Shown piece after piece: positions 1-5,767 of a DNA stretch of 8,942 bases (position 1 is its first letter; the number at the start of each line of letters is the position of its first letter). The translations under genes and the position numbers were made by a program. Location of the stretch: assembly GCA_041165405.1 (NCBI GenBank), contig JBEANL010000024.1, forward strand, positions 1 to 8,942, written 5' to 3'. The stretch comes from Methylopumilus sp009926035 (lineage in GTDB: Bacteria > Pseudomonadota > Gammaproteobacteria > Burkholderiales > Methylophilaceae). Below the pieces are notes generated by a model. It did no database searches. It was not told the origin of the DNA and saw only the letters and a list, made by a program, of their open reading frames with translations.

Positions 1-413
1 TAGAATTATATAAGAAAGATTTTTATGAAACTAGAAGTTTATTATTAGAACAGCACAAGGATTTTTGGCTTTCTTTAAATCCTTTTTATGAAGGTCTTAT
101 TCCTTTACTCCATCCCTTAGGGGAAAATGTTTTTATTATTTCAACAAAGAAAAAAAGTTTTCTTTTGGAAATTTTAAAACATTCTAAAATAAATTTTAAA
201 GAAGAAAATGTATTTTGTTCTGAAGAAAAATATGATCTTATGCATAGTCTTTTAAACAATCAAGAGGTAGGTCAGGTCTATTTTATTGATGACCAATCAT
301 CTCATTTTAAGCAAGATGCCTTAATTAAGGGGTATTTAGCTCTTTGGGGCTATATTAAGCCTGAAGAAACTTATACCAATGCTATTGATTTTTTAGCATT
401 TATTATTAATTAA
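1..413 (+). CDS. HAD-like hydrolase, C-terminal part (5' end outside window)
   Basis: The reading frame is open from base 3 to the TAA at 411-413, giving 136 visible residues with no stop. The gene therefore enters from the left edge, and the in-frame TTG at 165 is an internal Leu codon rather than a start. The order of short motifs resembles the second half of a HAD-superfamily phosphatase. A hydrophobic strand ends in Ser/Thr (VFIIST, residues 43-48; motif II). A lysine follows in SEEKYDLM (about residue 76; possible motif III). Another strand ends in paired Asp (VYFIDD, D96-D97; motif IV). The nucleophile DxD motif would lie upstream, outside the window, so catalytic competence cannot be judged. 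Substrate is unknown. The gene is markedly AT-rich, at about 28-30% GC by hand count. It ends 21 bp before the aldehyde dehydrogenase with no terminator between, so co-transcription is possible. The coding call is firm; the family call is moderate. Confidence 0.65.
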   Translation, partial: ELYKKDFYETRSLLLEQHKDFWLSLNPFYEGLIPLLHPLGENVFIISTKKKSFLLEILKHSKINFKEENVFCSEEKYDLMHSLLNNQEVGQVYFIDDQSSHFKQDALIKGYLALWGYIKPEETYTNAIDFLAFIIN

Positions 414-423
414 CTATTAACTT

Positions 424-429
424 AGGGGC
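424..429 (+). promoter_or_regulatory. Shine-Dalgarno for aldehyde dehydrogenase
   Basis: The purine-rich AGGGGC motif lies a few bases ahead of the ATG at 435, in the 21-bp gap after the upstream gene. It supports that ATG as the start codon. Confidence 0.5.
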
Positions 430-434
430 GATTT

Positions 435-1955
435 ATGGGCTTAGAAACATTAAATAATCTTGGAGTAAAACATCCATTTAAGGCCAAATATGACAATTAT
501 ATTGGCGGAAAATTTGTACCTCCAGTAGACGGCAAATACTTTGAAAATATTTCACCAGTTACCGGCAAAGTATTTTGTGAAGTCGCACGATCAAATGAAA
601 AAGATATCAATCTTGCATTAGATGCAGCTCATGCAGCTAAAGATGGCTGGGCTAAAAAAAGTCCTACTGAACGCGCTAATCTCTTAATGCAAATTGCTGA
701 CATTATGGAAAAAAATCTTTCAACGATTGCGATCGCTGAAACGATTGATAATGGTAAGCCGCTTCGTGAAACCACATATGCTGATATTCCTTTAGCGATT
801 GATCACTTTAGATATTTTGCAAGCTGCGTCAGAGCGCAAGAAGGTAGCATCGGTGAAATTGATCACGATACTATGGCTTACCACTTCCATGAGCCTCTCG
901 GTGTTGTTGGACAAATCATTCCTTGGAACTTCCCTATTCTTATGGCAGCTTGGAAATTAGCACCTGCCATTGCAGCTGGTAATTGCGTTGTAATTAAACC
1001 AGCGGAACAAACGCCTGCGTCATTACTTGTAGTTGTTGAACTTGTCGGTCATCTTCTCCCGCCTGGTGTGTTAAATATTGTGAATGGTTTTGGATTAGAA
1101 GCTGGTAAGCCACTTGCAAGCTCACCTCGTATTGCAAAAATTGCATTCACAGGTGAAACATCAACAGGTAGATTAATCATGCAATACGCTTCACAAAATC
1201 TTATTCCGGTGACATTAGAGCTCGGTGGAAAATCGCCAAACATTTTCTTCGAAGATGTGATGGATAAAGACGACAACTTCCTTGATAAAGCTCTTGAAGG
1301 CTTTACGTTATTTGCTCTCAATCAAGGGGAAGTATGTACCTGCCCTTCACGCGCACTTATCCAAGAATCTATTTACGATAAGTTTATGGAGCGAGCACTT
1401 AAACGCGTTGCAGCTATCAAACAAGATAATCCACTCGATATGTCTACCATGATTGGCGCTCAAGCATCGAGCGAGCAAGTTGAAAAAATTATGTCTTACA
1501 TGAAGATTGGCCAAGAAGAAGGCGCTCAACTTCTCATTGGTGGTAATCGCAAAAAATTAAGCGGTGATTTAGCAGATGGCTATTATATTGAACCTACTGT
1601 ATTTAAAGGTCATAATAAAATGCGCATTTTCCAAGAGGAAATTTTTGGCCCCGTCGTCTCTGTCACAACATTCAAAGATGAAGATGAAGCGCTTGAAATT
1701 GCAAACGATACACTCTACGGTTTGGGTTCAGGTGTATGGTCACGTAACGGCAATCGTGCATTTAGAATGGGTAAAGGTATTCAAGCAGGTCGCGTTTGGA
1801 CTAATTGTTACCATGCTTATCCAGCACATGCGGCATTCGGCGGTTACAAACAATCAGGTATTGGTCGTGAAACACATAAGATGATGCTTGACCATTACCA
1901 ACAAACTAAGAATCTTTTAGTAAGCTACAGCGAAAATAAACTTGGTTTCTTTTAA
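435..1955 (+). CDS. aldehyde dehydrogenase, AldB/ExaC type
   Basis: A complete 506-residue member of the ALDH superfamily, which oxidises aldehydes to carboxylic acids with NAD(P)+ in the cytoplasm. All core residues are visible: PWNFP with N165 (oxyanion hole), K188 and E191 in IKPAE (cofactor binding), the FTGETSTG loop (238-245), E262 in LELGGK (general base), catalytic C301 in NQGEVC, and E402 in EEIFGP. Length and the ends (KARYDN-like N-terminus, HYQQTKNLLVSYSENKLGFF C-terminus) closely resemble E. coli AldB and Pseudomonas ExaC as I recall them. AldB has Arg where this protein has E191. Glu there usually binds the adenosine ribose of NAD+, so NAD+ preference is inferred. Likely substrates are short-chain aldehydes such as acetaldehyde, but the sequence cannot fix this. 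A strong terminator follows, and then DUF779, the family's frequent genomic partner. The symbol is left blank because aldB, exaC and acoD are all used for this subfamily. Confidence 0.95.
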   Translation: MGLETLNNLGVKHPFKAKYDNYIGGKFVPPVDGKYFENISPVTGKVFCEVARSNEKDINLALDAAHAAKDGWAKKSPTERANLLMQIADIMEKNLSTIAIAETIDNGKPLRETTYADIPLAIDHFRYFASCVRAQEGSIGEIDHDTMAYHFHEPLGVVGQIIPWNFPILMAAWKLAPAIAAGNCVVIKPAEQTPASLLVVVELVGHLLPPGVLNIVNGFGLEAGKPLASSPRIAKIAFTGETSTGRLIMQYASQNLIPVTLELGGKSPNIFFEDVMDKDDNFLDKALEGFTLFALNQGEVCTCPSRALIQESIYDKFMERALKRVAAIKQDNPLDMSTMIGAQASSEQVEKIMSYMKIGQEEGAQLLIGGNRKKLSGDLADGYYIEPTVFKGHNKMRIFQEEIFGPVVSVTTFKDEDEALEIANDTLYGLGSGVWSRNGNRAFRMGKGIQAGRVWTNCYHAYPAHAAFGGYKQSGIGRETHKMMLDHYQQTKNLLVSYSENKLGFF

Positions 1956-1975
1956 GATTCAATTGATCAAAGACT

Positions 1976-2009
1976 AAAGGCAAGGCTTAAAGCTTTGCCT
2001 TTCTTTTTT
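1976..2009 (+). terminator. intrinsic terminator after aldehyde dehydrogenase
   Basis: Bases 1976-2002 form a near-perfect hairpin. The arms AAAGGCAAGGC and GCTTTGCCTTT give 11 pairs (one G-U) around a 5-nt loop TTAAA. A C and then six T residues (2004-2009) follow. This is a textbook rho-independent terminator 20 bp after the aldehyde dehydrogenase stop. Its T-tract ends at the base before the ATG of the DUF779 gene, so it also forms that gene's 5' leader. Confidence 0.9.
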
Positions 2010-2396
2010 ATGGAAAAAACCTTTACACGCATAGATACAACTGAAGCCGCAAACAAGCTGATTGATTCTTTAAAAGAGAAGTATGGTGAAATTATATTTC
2101 ATCAATCAGGAGGTTGTTGCGATGGAAGCGCGCCTATGTGTTATCCCAAAGGAGAATTTTATCTAGGTGGCTCCGACGTTGAGGTTGGCATAACGCATGG
2201 TGTCCATTTTTATATGGGAGCTAGTCAATTTTCATATTGGGAACACACACATCTAACCCTCGATGCCATTCCAGGCAACGGTGGTCAATTTTCTTTGGAT
2301 AATGGCACAGGCATGCGCTTCATTATTCGATCACGCTTATATAGTGACGAAGAATGGACTTATTTAAGCCAACATCCGGTCAAACAGTGTGGGTAA
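2010..2396 (+). CDS. DUF779 family protein
   Basis: A 128-residue protein from the ATG at 2010. The frame extends upstream to a TTG at 1995, but that codon lies inside the terminator stem and would add only MPFFF, so the ATG is preferred. I recognise the DUF779 family (about 110-130 residues), of unknown biochemical function and commonly encoded beside AldB/ExaC-type aldehyde dehydrogenases, as here. Visible hallmarks are a Cys-rich turn HQSGGCCDGSAPMCYP (H31, C36, C37, C44), a GITHGVHFYMG segment (H63, H66), WEHTHLTLDA (H79, H81) and GMRFIIRSRL. There is no signal peptide or membrane segment. Clustered Cys and His suggest metal or thiol chemistry, but this is inference. The gene has no Shine-Dalgarno: the upstream bases are a hairpin and U-tract. 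Expression would need terminator readthrough or a transcript starting near the ATG. Family assignment is confident; function is not known. Confidence 0.88.
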   Translation: MEKTFTRIDTTEAANKLIDSLKEKYGEIIFHQSGGCCDGSAPMCYPKGEFYLGGSDVEVGITHGVHFYMGASQFSYWEHTHLTLDAIPGNGGQFSLDNGTGMRFIIRSRLYSDEEWTYLSQHPVKQCG

Positions 2397-2413
2397 AAGG
2401 CCTTTGCTTAGGT

Positions 2414-2419
2414 TAAAAT
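2414..2419 (+). promoter_or_regulatory. probable -10 box of the SRP RNA gene
   Basis: TAAAAT lies 7 bases before the first paired base of the SRP RNA (2427), the expected distance from a sigma-70 -10 box to a start site. No good -35 hexamer is present 16-18 bp upstream, so the call rests on the -10 match and position only. Confidence 0.45.
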
Positions 2420-2426
2420 AATGACT

Positions 2427-2521
2427 GGCGGGCCTCCCCGCATTGTAATTTAGCCAACCTGGTCAGGTGCGGAAGCAAGCAGCCACAACTAAAGAAACAA
2501 GTGCCGGGGGTCTGGCTCGCC
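2427..2521 (+). ncRNA. ffs: 4.5S signal recognition particle RNA (small bacterial type)
   Basis: This is the RNA scaffold of the bacterial SRP, which binds Ffh and targets nascent membrane proteins to FtsY and the translocon. The conserved Ffh-binding domain is recognisable at about 2461-2484: GGTCAGG, a stem TGC closed by a GGAA tetraloop and GCA, then AGCAGCC. The tetraloop stem is UGC/GCA, where E. coli has UCC/GGA as I recall it. Both partners changed, so pairing is kept. The ends pair: GGCGGGCC (2427-2434) with GGCTCGCC (2514-2521), one pair being G-U. Inside that, CCCCG pairs with the GGGG run at 2506-2510. The total of about 95 nt fits the Alu-lacking small form. It lies 33 bp before dnaX, an arrangement also seen in other bacteria. 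The terminal helix is followed by only four T residues, so it may terminate weakly and let transcription continue into dnaX. Confidence 0.95.
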
Positions 2522-2554
2522 TTTTAATTATCTTGGATTGGTTAAACATTATTC

Positions 2555-4183
2555 ATGAGTTATCAAGTTCTTGCCCGCAAATACCGCCCTCGTTCGTTTG
2601 ATACGCTCGTCGGTCAAACTCATGTTGTACAAGCACTCAAAAATGCACTTGATCAAAAAAGACTTCACCATGCTTATCTTTTTACAGGCACGCGTGGTGT
2701 TGGTAAGACAACATTAGCACGTATCTTAGCCAAATCTCTTAATTGTGAAAAAGGTATTGGCTCCGCCCCATGTGGCATATGTTCAGCGTGTGCTGAAATT
2801 GATCAAGGACGATATGTTGATCTTATTGAAGTTGATGCCGCGTCTAATACACAAGTCGATAATATGCGGGATCTTTTAGATAATGCACAATATGCTCCCA
2901 CCCAAGGACAATTTAAAGTTTATATCATCGACGAAGTGCATATGCTTTCAAAAAGTGCATTTAATGCGATGCTGAAAACATTAGAAGAGCCACCTGAACA
3001 CGTCAAATTTATTTTAGCTACGACTGACCCCCAAAAGGTCCCTGTCACTGTTTTGTCTAGATGCATGCAATTTAATTTAAAACAAATGCATTCTCATGCT
3101 ATTTCAGAATATCTAGAAAAAATATTAAAAGAAGAAGCGATTAAATATGAAATCAATGCGATTTATTTAATTGCAAAATCTGCAAATGGCAGTATGCGCG
3201 ATGCATTATCCATTCTTGATCAAGGTATTGCATATTGCGGAGGAATTATTGAAGAAGCGATGATTAAAAAAATGCTAGGCACGATCGACCAATCTTACTT
3301 ATTCAATTTAATTCGTGCAATCACTGAGCAAGATGGTCTTAAAGTATTTAAAATTGCAAAAGAAATGAATGAAAGAAATCTTTCGTTTGATGTAGCTCTA
3401 AATGATCTTGCTAATCTGATTCAAACTATTAGCATGACTCAAGCAATCCCAGAGAGTCTAGAAGCATCTTCTCTTGATCGCGAAGAAGTGATTGCATTAA
3501 CAAAAAAAATAAATGCAGAACAATTACAACTTCTTTATCAAATTGTAATATTAGGTCGACGAGATCTTCATTTAGCGCCTGAAGAATTTGCTGGATTTTC
3601 AATGACACTTTTAAGAATGCTTTCTTTTGCACCACAAGATGGCATCACTTCTAAGACGGTAGCTCCATCAAAAAAAGAAATTCCAACTCAGTTAGCAAAA
3701 TCAGAAACAATTTCAATGTCTTCTTCAGCATCATCTGATGCACTTGAGATTAAAAAAAAAATTAAAGTTATAGATGAAAATGCGGATGAAGAAAGAAACG
3801 AGGTCATAACTTTCAATGGAAATTGGCGTGAGCTGGTAGATCAATTGAAATTGGGATTAGTGAAATCACTTGCACAACAATCAGAACTTGTGAGCTTTAA
3901 AAATAACGAGATGATTTTATCTATTGCAGATGAGCACAAACATCTACTTAATGAAACCTACCAAAAAAAATTAGAATCCAGCTTGTCTGATCATTTTAAC
4001 CAACGCATCAAACTTGTCATCTTACAAAAAGGTGCCAATAATTCACCACTCAAACAAAAACAAGAAGAACGTTCAACACTCATGAAAACTACGGAGGAAG
4101 CTATCCTTCAAGATCAATTCGTACAATCATTACTTACAGAATTTAATGCTGAAATTATTCCGTCCAGCATTAAACCCAATTAA
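2555..4183 (+). CDS. dnaX: DNA polymerase III subunits gamma and tau
   Basis: This is the clamp-loader ATPase. DnaX subunits with delta and delta' open the beta clamp, and the full-length tau form also binds the polymerase alpha subunit and DnaB. The 542 residues begin with the canonical MSYQVLARKYRPRSFD. Visible motifs are Walker A GTRGVGKT (45-52), a zinc module C64-x8-C73-x2-C76-x2-C79, Walker B IIDE (124-127), the sensor-1 region ATTDPQKVP (155-163) and the SRC arginine finger (168-170). The collar domain runs to about residue 360. A low-complexity linker follows, then a C-terminal domain from about 425 (NWRELVDQLKL to VILQ) that corresponds to the alpha-binding domain V. At 542 residues it is shorter than E. 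coli tau (643), mainly in the linker. Codons 400-402 lie in a run of ten A residues with near stops in both other frames, consistent with production of gamma by slippage. No Shine-Dalgarno is evident. It is followed by ybaB after 20 bp. Confidence 0.97.
   Translation: MSYQVLARKYRPRSFDTLVGQTHVVQALKNALDQKRLHHAYLFTGTRGVGKTTLARILAKSLNCEKGIGSAPCGICSACAEIDQGRYVDLIEVDAASNTQVDNMRDLLDNAQYAPTQGQFKVYIIDEVHMLSKSAFNAMLKTLEEPPEHVKFILATTDPQKVPVTVLSRCMQFNLKQMHSHAISEYLEKILKEEAIKYEINAIYLIAKSANGSMRDALSILDQGIAYCGGIIEEAMIKKMLGTIDQSYLFNLIRAITEQDGLKVFKIAKEMNERNLSFDVALNDLANLIQTISMTQAIPESLEASSLDREEVIALTKKINAEQLQLLYQIVILGRRDLHLAPEEFAGFSMTLLRMLSFAPQDGITSKTVAPSKKEIPTQLAKSETISMSSSASSDALEIKKKIKVIDENADEERNEVITFNGNWRELVDQLKLGLVKSLAQQSELVSFKNNEMILSIADEHKHLLNETYQKKLESSLSDHFNQRIKLVILQKGANNSPLKQKQEERSTLMKTTEEAILQDQFVQSLLTEFNAEIIPSSIKPN
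3752..3765 (+). promoter_or_regulatory. putative dnaX slippage/frameshift site
   Basis: Ten consecutive A residues (3752-3761) cover Lys codons 400-402 and the first base of Ile 403. A -1 shift, or a transcript with one extra A, reads AAT and then TAA at 3763-3765. That would give a protein of about 403 residues ending shortly after the collar and linker, as gamma does. The +1 frame also stops quickly, at TAG (3771-3773). E. coli makes gamma by -1 frameshifting on A AAA AAG, and Thermus thermophilus by slippage on a run of A. Use of the site here is inferred from these precedents. An inverted repeat AAAGTTAT (3764-3771) / ATAACTTT (3806-3813) lies just downstream but is AU-rich with a 34-nt loop. 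Confidence 0.7.
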
Positions 4184-4190
4184 TTTTTAT

Positions 4191-4196
4191 AAGGAG
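4191..4196 (+). promoter_or_regulatory. strong Shine-Dalgarno for ybaB
   Basis: AAGGAG sits 7 bases before the ATG at 4204. It selects this start over the adjacent in-frame ATG at 4207, although initiation at either would give nearly the same protein. It is the clearest ribosome-binding site in the window. Confidence 0.8.
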
Positions 4197-4203
4197 CACT
4201 CAG

Positions 4204-4512
4204 ATGATGAAAGGCGGCATGGGCAATTTAATGAAACAAGCCCAAATGATGCAAGCTAATATGCAAAAAGCACAAGATGAACTTGGGCAAATTGACGTAG
4301 AGGGGTTAGCTAGCAATGGGCTTGTTAAGATCGCAATCTCTTGCAAACATCAAATCAAAAAGATCTCTATTGACCCCTCTGTGATGAGCGATCACGAAAT
4401 GTTAGAGGATCTTTTAATTGTAGCTTTTAAAGATGCATTACAAAAAATCGAACATACAACGAACGCCAAAATGGGCAATATGCTACCACCCGGTATGAAA
4501 TTACCCTTCTAA
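4204..4512 (+). CDS. ybaB: YbaB/EbfC family nucleoid-associated protein
   Basis: A 102-residue small DNA-binding protein; family members form tweezer-like homodimers that bind DNA and associate with the nucleoid. The sequence shows the family layout. An N-terminal GGMGNLMKQAQMMQANMQKAQDEL helix (4-27) is predicted to be amphipathic or coiled. A beta-sheet section follows (IDVEGLASNGLVKIAISCKHQIKKISIDPSV, 30-60). Next is the conserved EMLEDLLIVAFKDALQKIE helix (65-83) and the characteristic proline-rich tail LPPGMKLPF. Length matches E. coli YbaB (109). It sits between dnaX and recR as in many bacteria, 20 bp after dnaX and 9 bp before recR, so the three are probably one operon. Its precise role is not settled; the position suggests a link to RecR-dependent repair or replication, which is inference. 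Confidence 0.95.
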   Translation: MMKGGMGNLMKQAQMMQANMQKAQDELGQIDVEGLASNGLVKIAISCKHQIKKISIDPSVMSDHEMLEDLLIVAFKDALQKIEHTTNAKMGNMLPPGMKLPF

Positions 4513-4521
4513 TTCGTTTGT

Positions 4522-5124
4522 ATGAAAAATACTGAAGCCCTTGAACAACTTGTCGACGCCTTAAGGTGCTTACCCGGTATCGGCCCCAAATCAGCTTTAC
4601 GCATGGCTTATCATCTTTTACAGCATGATAGAAAAGGTGCAGCTCTTCTTTCAAGTTCAATCGCCAATGCCATTGAACTTGTAGGGCACTGTTCTCAGTG
4701 TAATAATTTTTCTGAAGAAATAATCTGCTCACTTTGCTCATCTCATGAACGAGATCCTTCACTTCTCTGCGTGATTGAGATGCCAAGCGATCTTATGATG
4801 TTAGAACAAACACATTCTTATAACGGTATGTATTTTATATTGATGGGCAAACTTTCGCCATTAGATGGCATTGGACCTAAAGATATTCATTTAGACAGGC
4901 TTTTGAAACGACTCGATGCAGGTATCGTCAAAGAGGTAATTTTGGCCAATAACTTTACAGTAAGTGGCGATGCTACCGCTCATTACGTCACTGAACTTCT
5001 TAAATCACGCGGTATTAAATTAAGTCGAATTGCAAGAGGTTTACCTATGGGTGGCGAGATTGAATATATTGATAGCGGCACACTTGCTCAAGCCATGATT
5101 GAAAGAAAAACGATTAAAACCTAA
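4522..5124 (+). CDS. recR: recombination mediator protein RecR
   Basis: RecR acts with RecO (and RecF) to load RecA on SSB-coated single-stranded gaps in recombinational repair. The 200 residues match the usual length of about 200. Domains in order: a helix-hairpin-helix at the N-terminus with LRCLPGIGPKSALRMAYHLL (14-33); a C4 zinc finger C57-x2-C60-x8-C69-x2-C72; and a Toprim domain from about 79 to 175. The Toprim domain carries VIEMPSDLMMLE (84-95), where many homologues have an acidic VVExxxDLxAIE. It also carries the conserved GKLSPLDGIGP block (109-119). The ending (GGEIEYIDSGTLAQAMIERK) is typical. The ATG at 4522 is 9 bp after ybaB with no Shine-Dalgarno in the gap, so translational coupling or reinitiation is likely. 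The stop codon overlaps the stop of the convergent phosphatase gene by 4 bp, leaving no room for a terminator. Confidence 0.96.
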   Translation: MKNTEALEQLVDALRCLPGIGPKSALRMAYHLLQHDRKGAALLSSSIANAIELVGHCSQCNNFSEEIICSLCSSHERDPSLLCVIEMPSDLMMLEQTHSYNGMYFILMGKLSPLDGIGPKDIHLDRLLKRLDAGIVKEVILANNFTVSGDATAHYVTELLKSRGIKLSRIARGLPMGGEIEYIDSGTLAQAMIERKTIKT

Positions 5125-5765
5125 AGATAATTCAAAAGATCTTCTGGCTTATCAATGATATGGTGAGCATTCCAATTTTCACCATCATCCCCCTCCTCTA
5201 AATAACCATAACGTGCAATCATACTAATCATGCCTGCATCATTTGCTGCAATAACATCACGTCTATCATCTCCCAAATAAATGACTTCAGATGGTTGAAT
5301 TGATATCATCGATGCAGCTTTAATAAGACCTTCAGGAGAAGGTTTTGACATATTGACATCATCTCCTGAGATAAGACATTGCGCATATTTCAAAACAGGA
5401 TGTGAAGTTACAATGGGGACTGAAAATTTGCTTGCTTTATTGGTCACGATACCCCAAGGGATTTTTTTAAGATTTAAATTTTGAATTAATGCTTCTACAC
5501 CATCCATGCATTGCACATCTTGATTATATATTTCTTTATAAATGTCTAAAAATTCTTCAATGCGTGCATTAAATAAAGGATCATTTTTATCCATATCAAA
5601 CCCAGCTTTAAGAAGCCCTGCAGCACCATGAGAAGCAAAGGGCCGACCTTTTAAAAAGGGAATGGGTGGTAAATCATATTTTTGTCTTAATTCATTAAGG
5701 GCTCCTACAAGTTGCGGTGCACTATCTATCAATGTACCGTCTAGGTCGAAAAGAACAGCCTTCAT
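5121..5765 (-). CDS. HAD phosphatase, Gph / MupP-like
   Basis: A complete 214-residue haloacid-dehalogenase-type phosphatase. Motif I is DLDGTLIDS with nucleophile D7 and acid D9. Motif II is VTNK (T108). Motif III is K141 in SKPSPEG. Motif IV is GDDRRD with D166 and D170, the Mg2+ ligands. The cap domain lies between about 15 and 85. Two assignments compete. Phosphoglycolate phosphatase (Gph) is the usual annotation. The GDDxRD motif, the RYGYLE segment (185-190), the WNA near the C-terminus (198-200) and the position directly after ubiG resemble Pseudomonas MupP. MupP dephosphorylates N-acetylmuramate 6-phosphate in peptidoglycan recycling and, as I recall, is encoded next to ubiG. The recycling partners amgK and murU are not in this window, so substrate is left open. 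It starts 2 bp after the ubiG stop and is the last gene of the minus-strand operon, ending inside the recR stop region. Confidence 0.92.
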   Translation of the reverse strand: MKAVLFDLDGTLIDSAPQLVGALNELRQKYDLPPIPFLKGRPFASHGAAGLLKAGFDMDKNDPLFNARIEEFLDIYKEIYNQDVQCMDGVEALIQNLNLKKIPWGIVTNKASKFSVPIVTSHPVLKYAQCLISGDDVNMSKPSPEGLIKAASMISIQPSEVIYLGDDRRDVIAANDAGMISMIARYGYLEEGDDGENWNAHHIIDKPEDLLNYL

Positions 5766-5767
5766 GA

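Noticed and set aside
165..413. TTG at 165 as the start of an 82-residue protein
   Set aside because: The same frame is open to the left edge with HAD-like sequence upstream, so this is the internal part of a truncated gene.
385..420. Possible promoter for the aldehyde dehydrogenase (TTGATT at 385 with AT-rich bases downstream)
   Set aside because: No convincing -10 hexamer occurs at 16-18 bp spacing, and such matches are expected by chance in very AT-rich DNA.
729..736. GCGATCGC palindrome resembling the cyanobacterial HIP1 octamer
   Set aside because: I noticed only this one copy, inside a coding region, and nothing else points to a cyanobacterium, so it is taken as chance.
1049..1884. 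Open frames of 60-102 codons on both strands inside the aldehyde dehydrogenase gene
   Set aside because: All are embedded in a complete, highly conserved dehydrogenase frame and encode no recognisable protein.
1995..2009. TTG at 1995 as the DUF779 start
   Set aside because: It lies in the 3' arm of the terminator and would add a non-conserved MPFFF; the ATG at 2010 gives the usual family length.
4427..4786. 119-codon open frame on the minus strand over ybaB/recR
   Set aside because: It lies opposite well-supported ybaB and recR, has no recognisable family or ribosome-binding site, and its composition reads as the antisense of the real genes.
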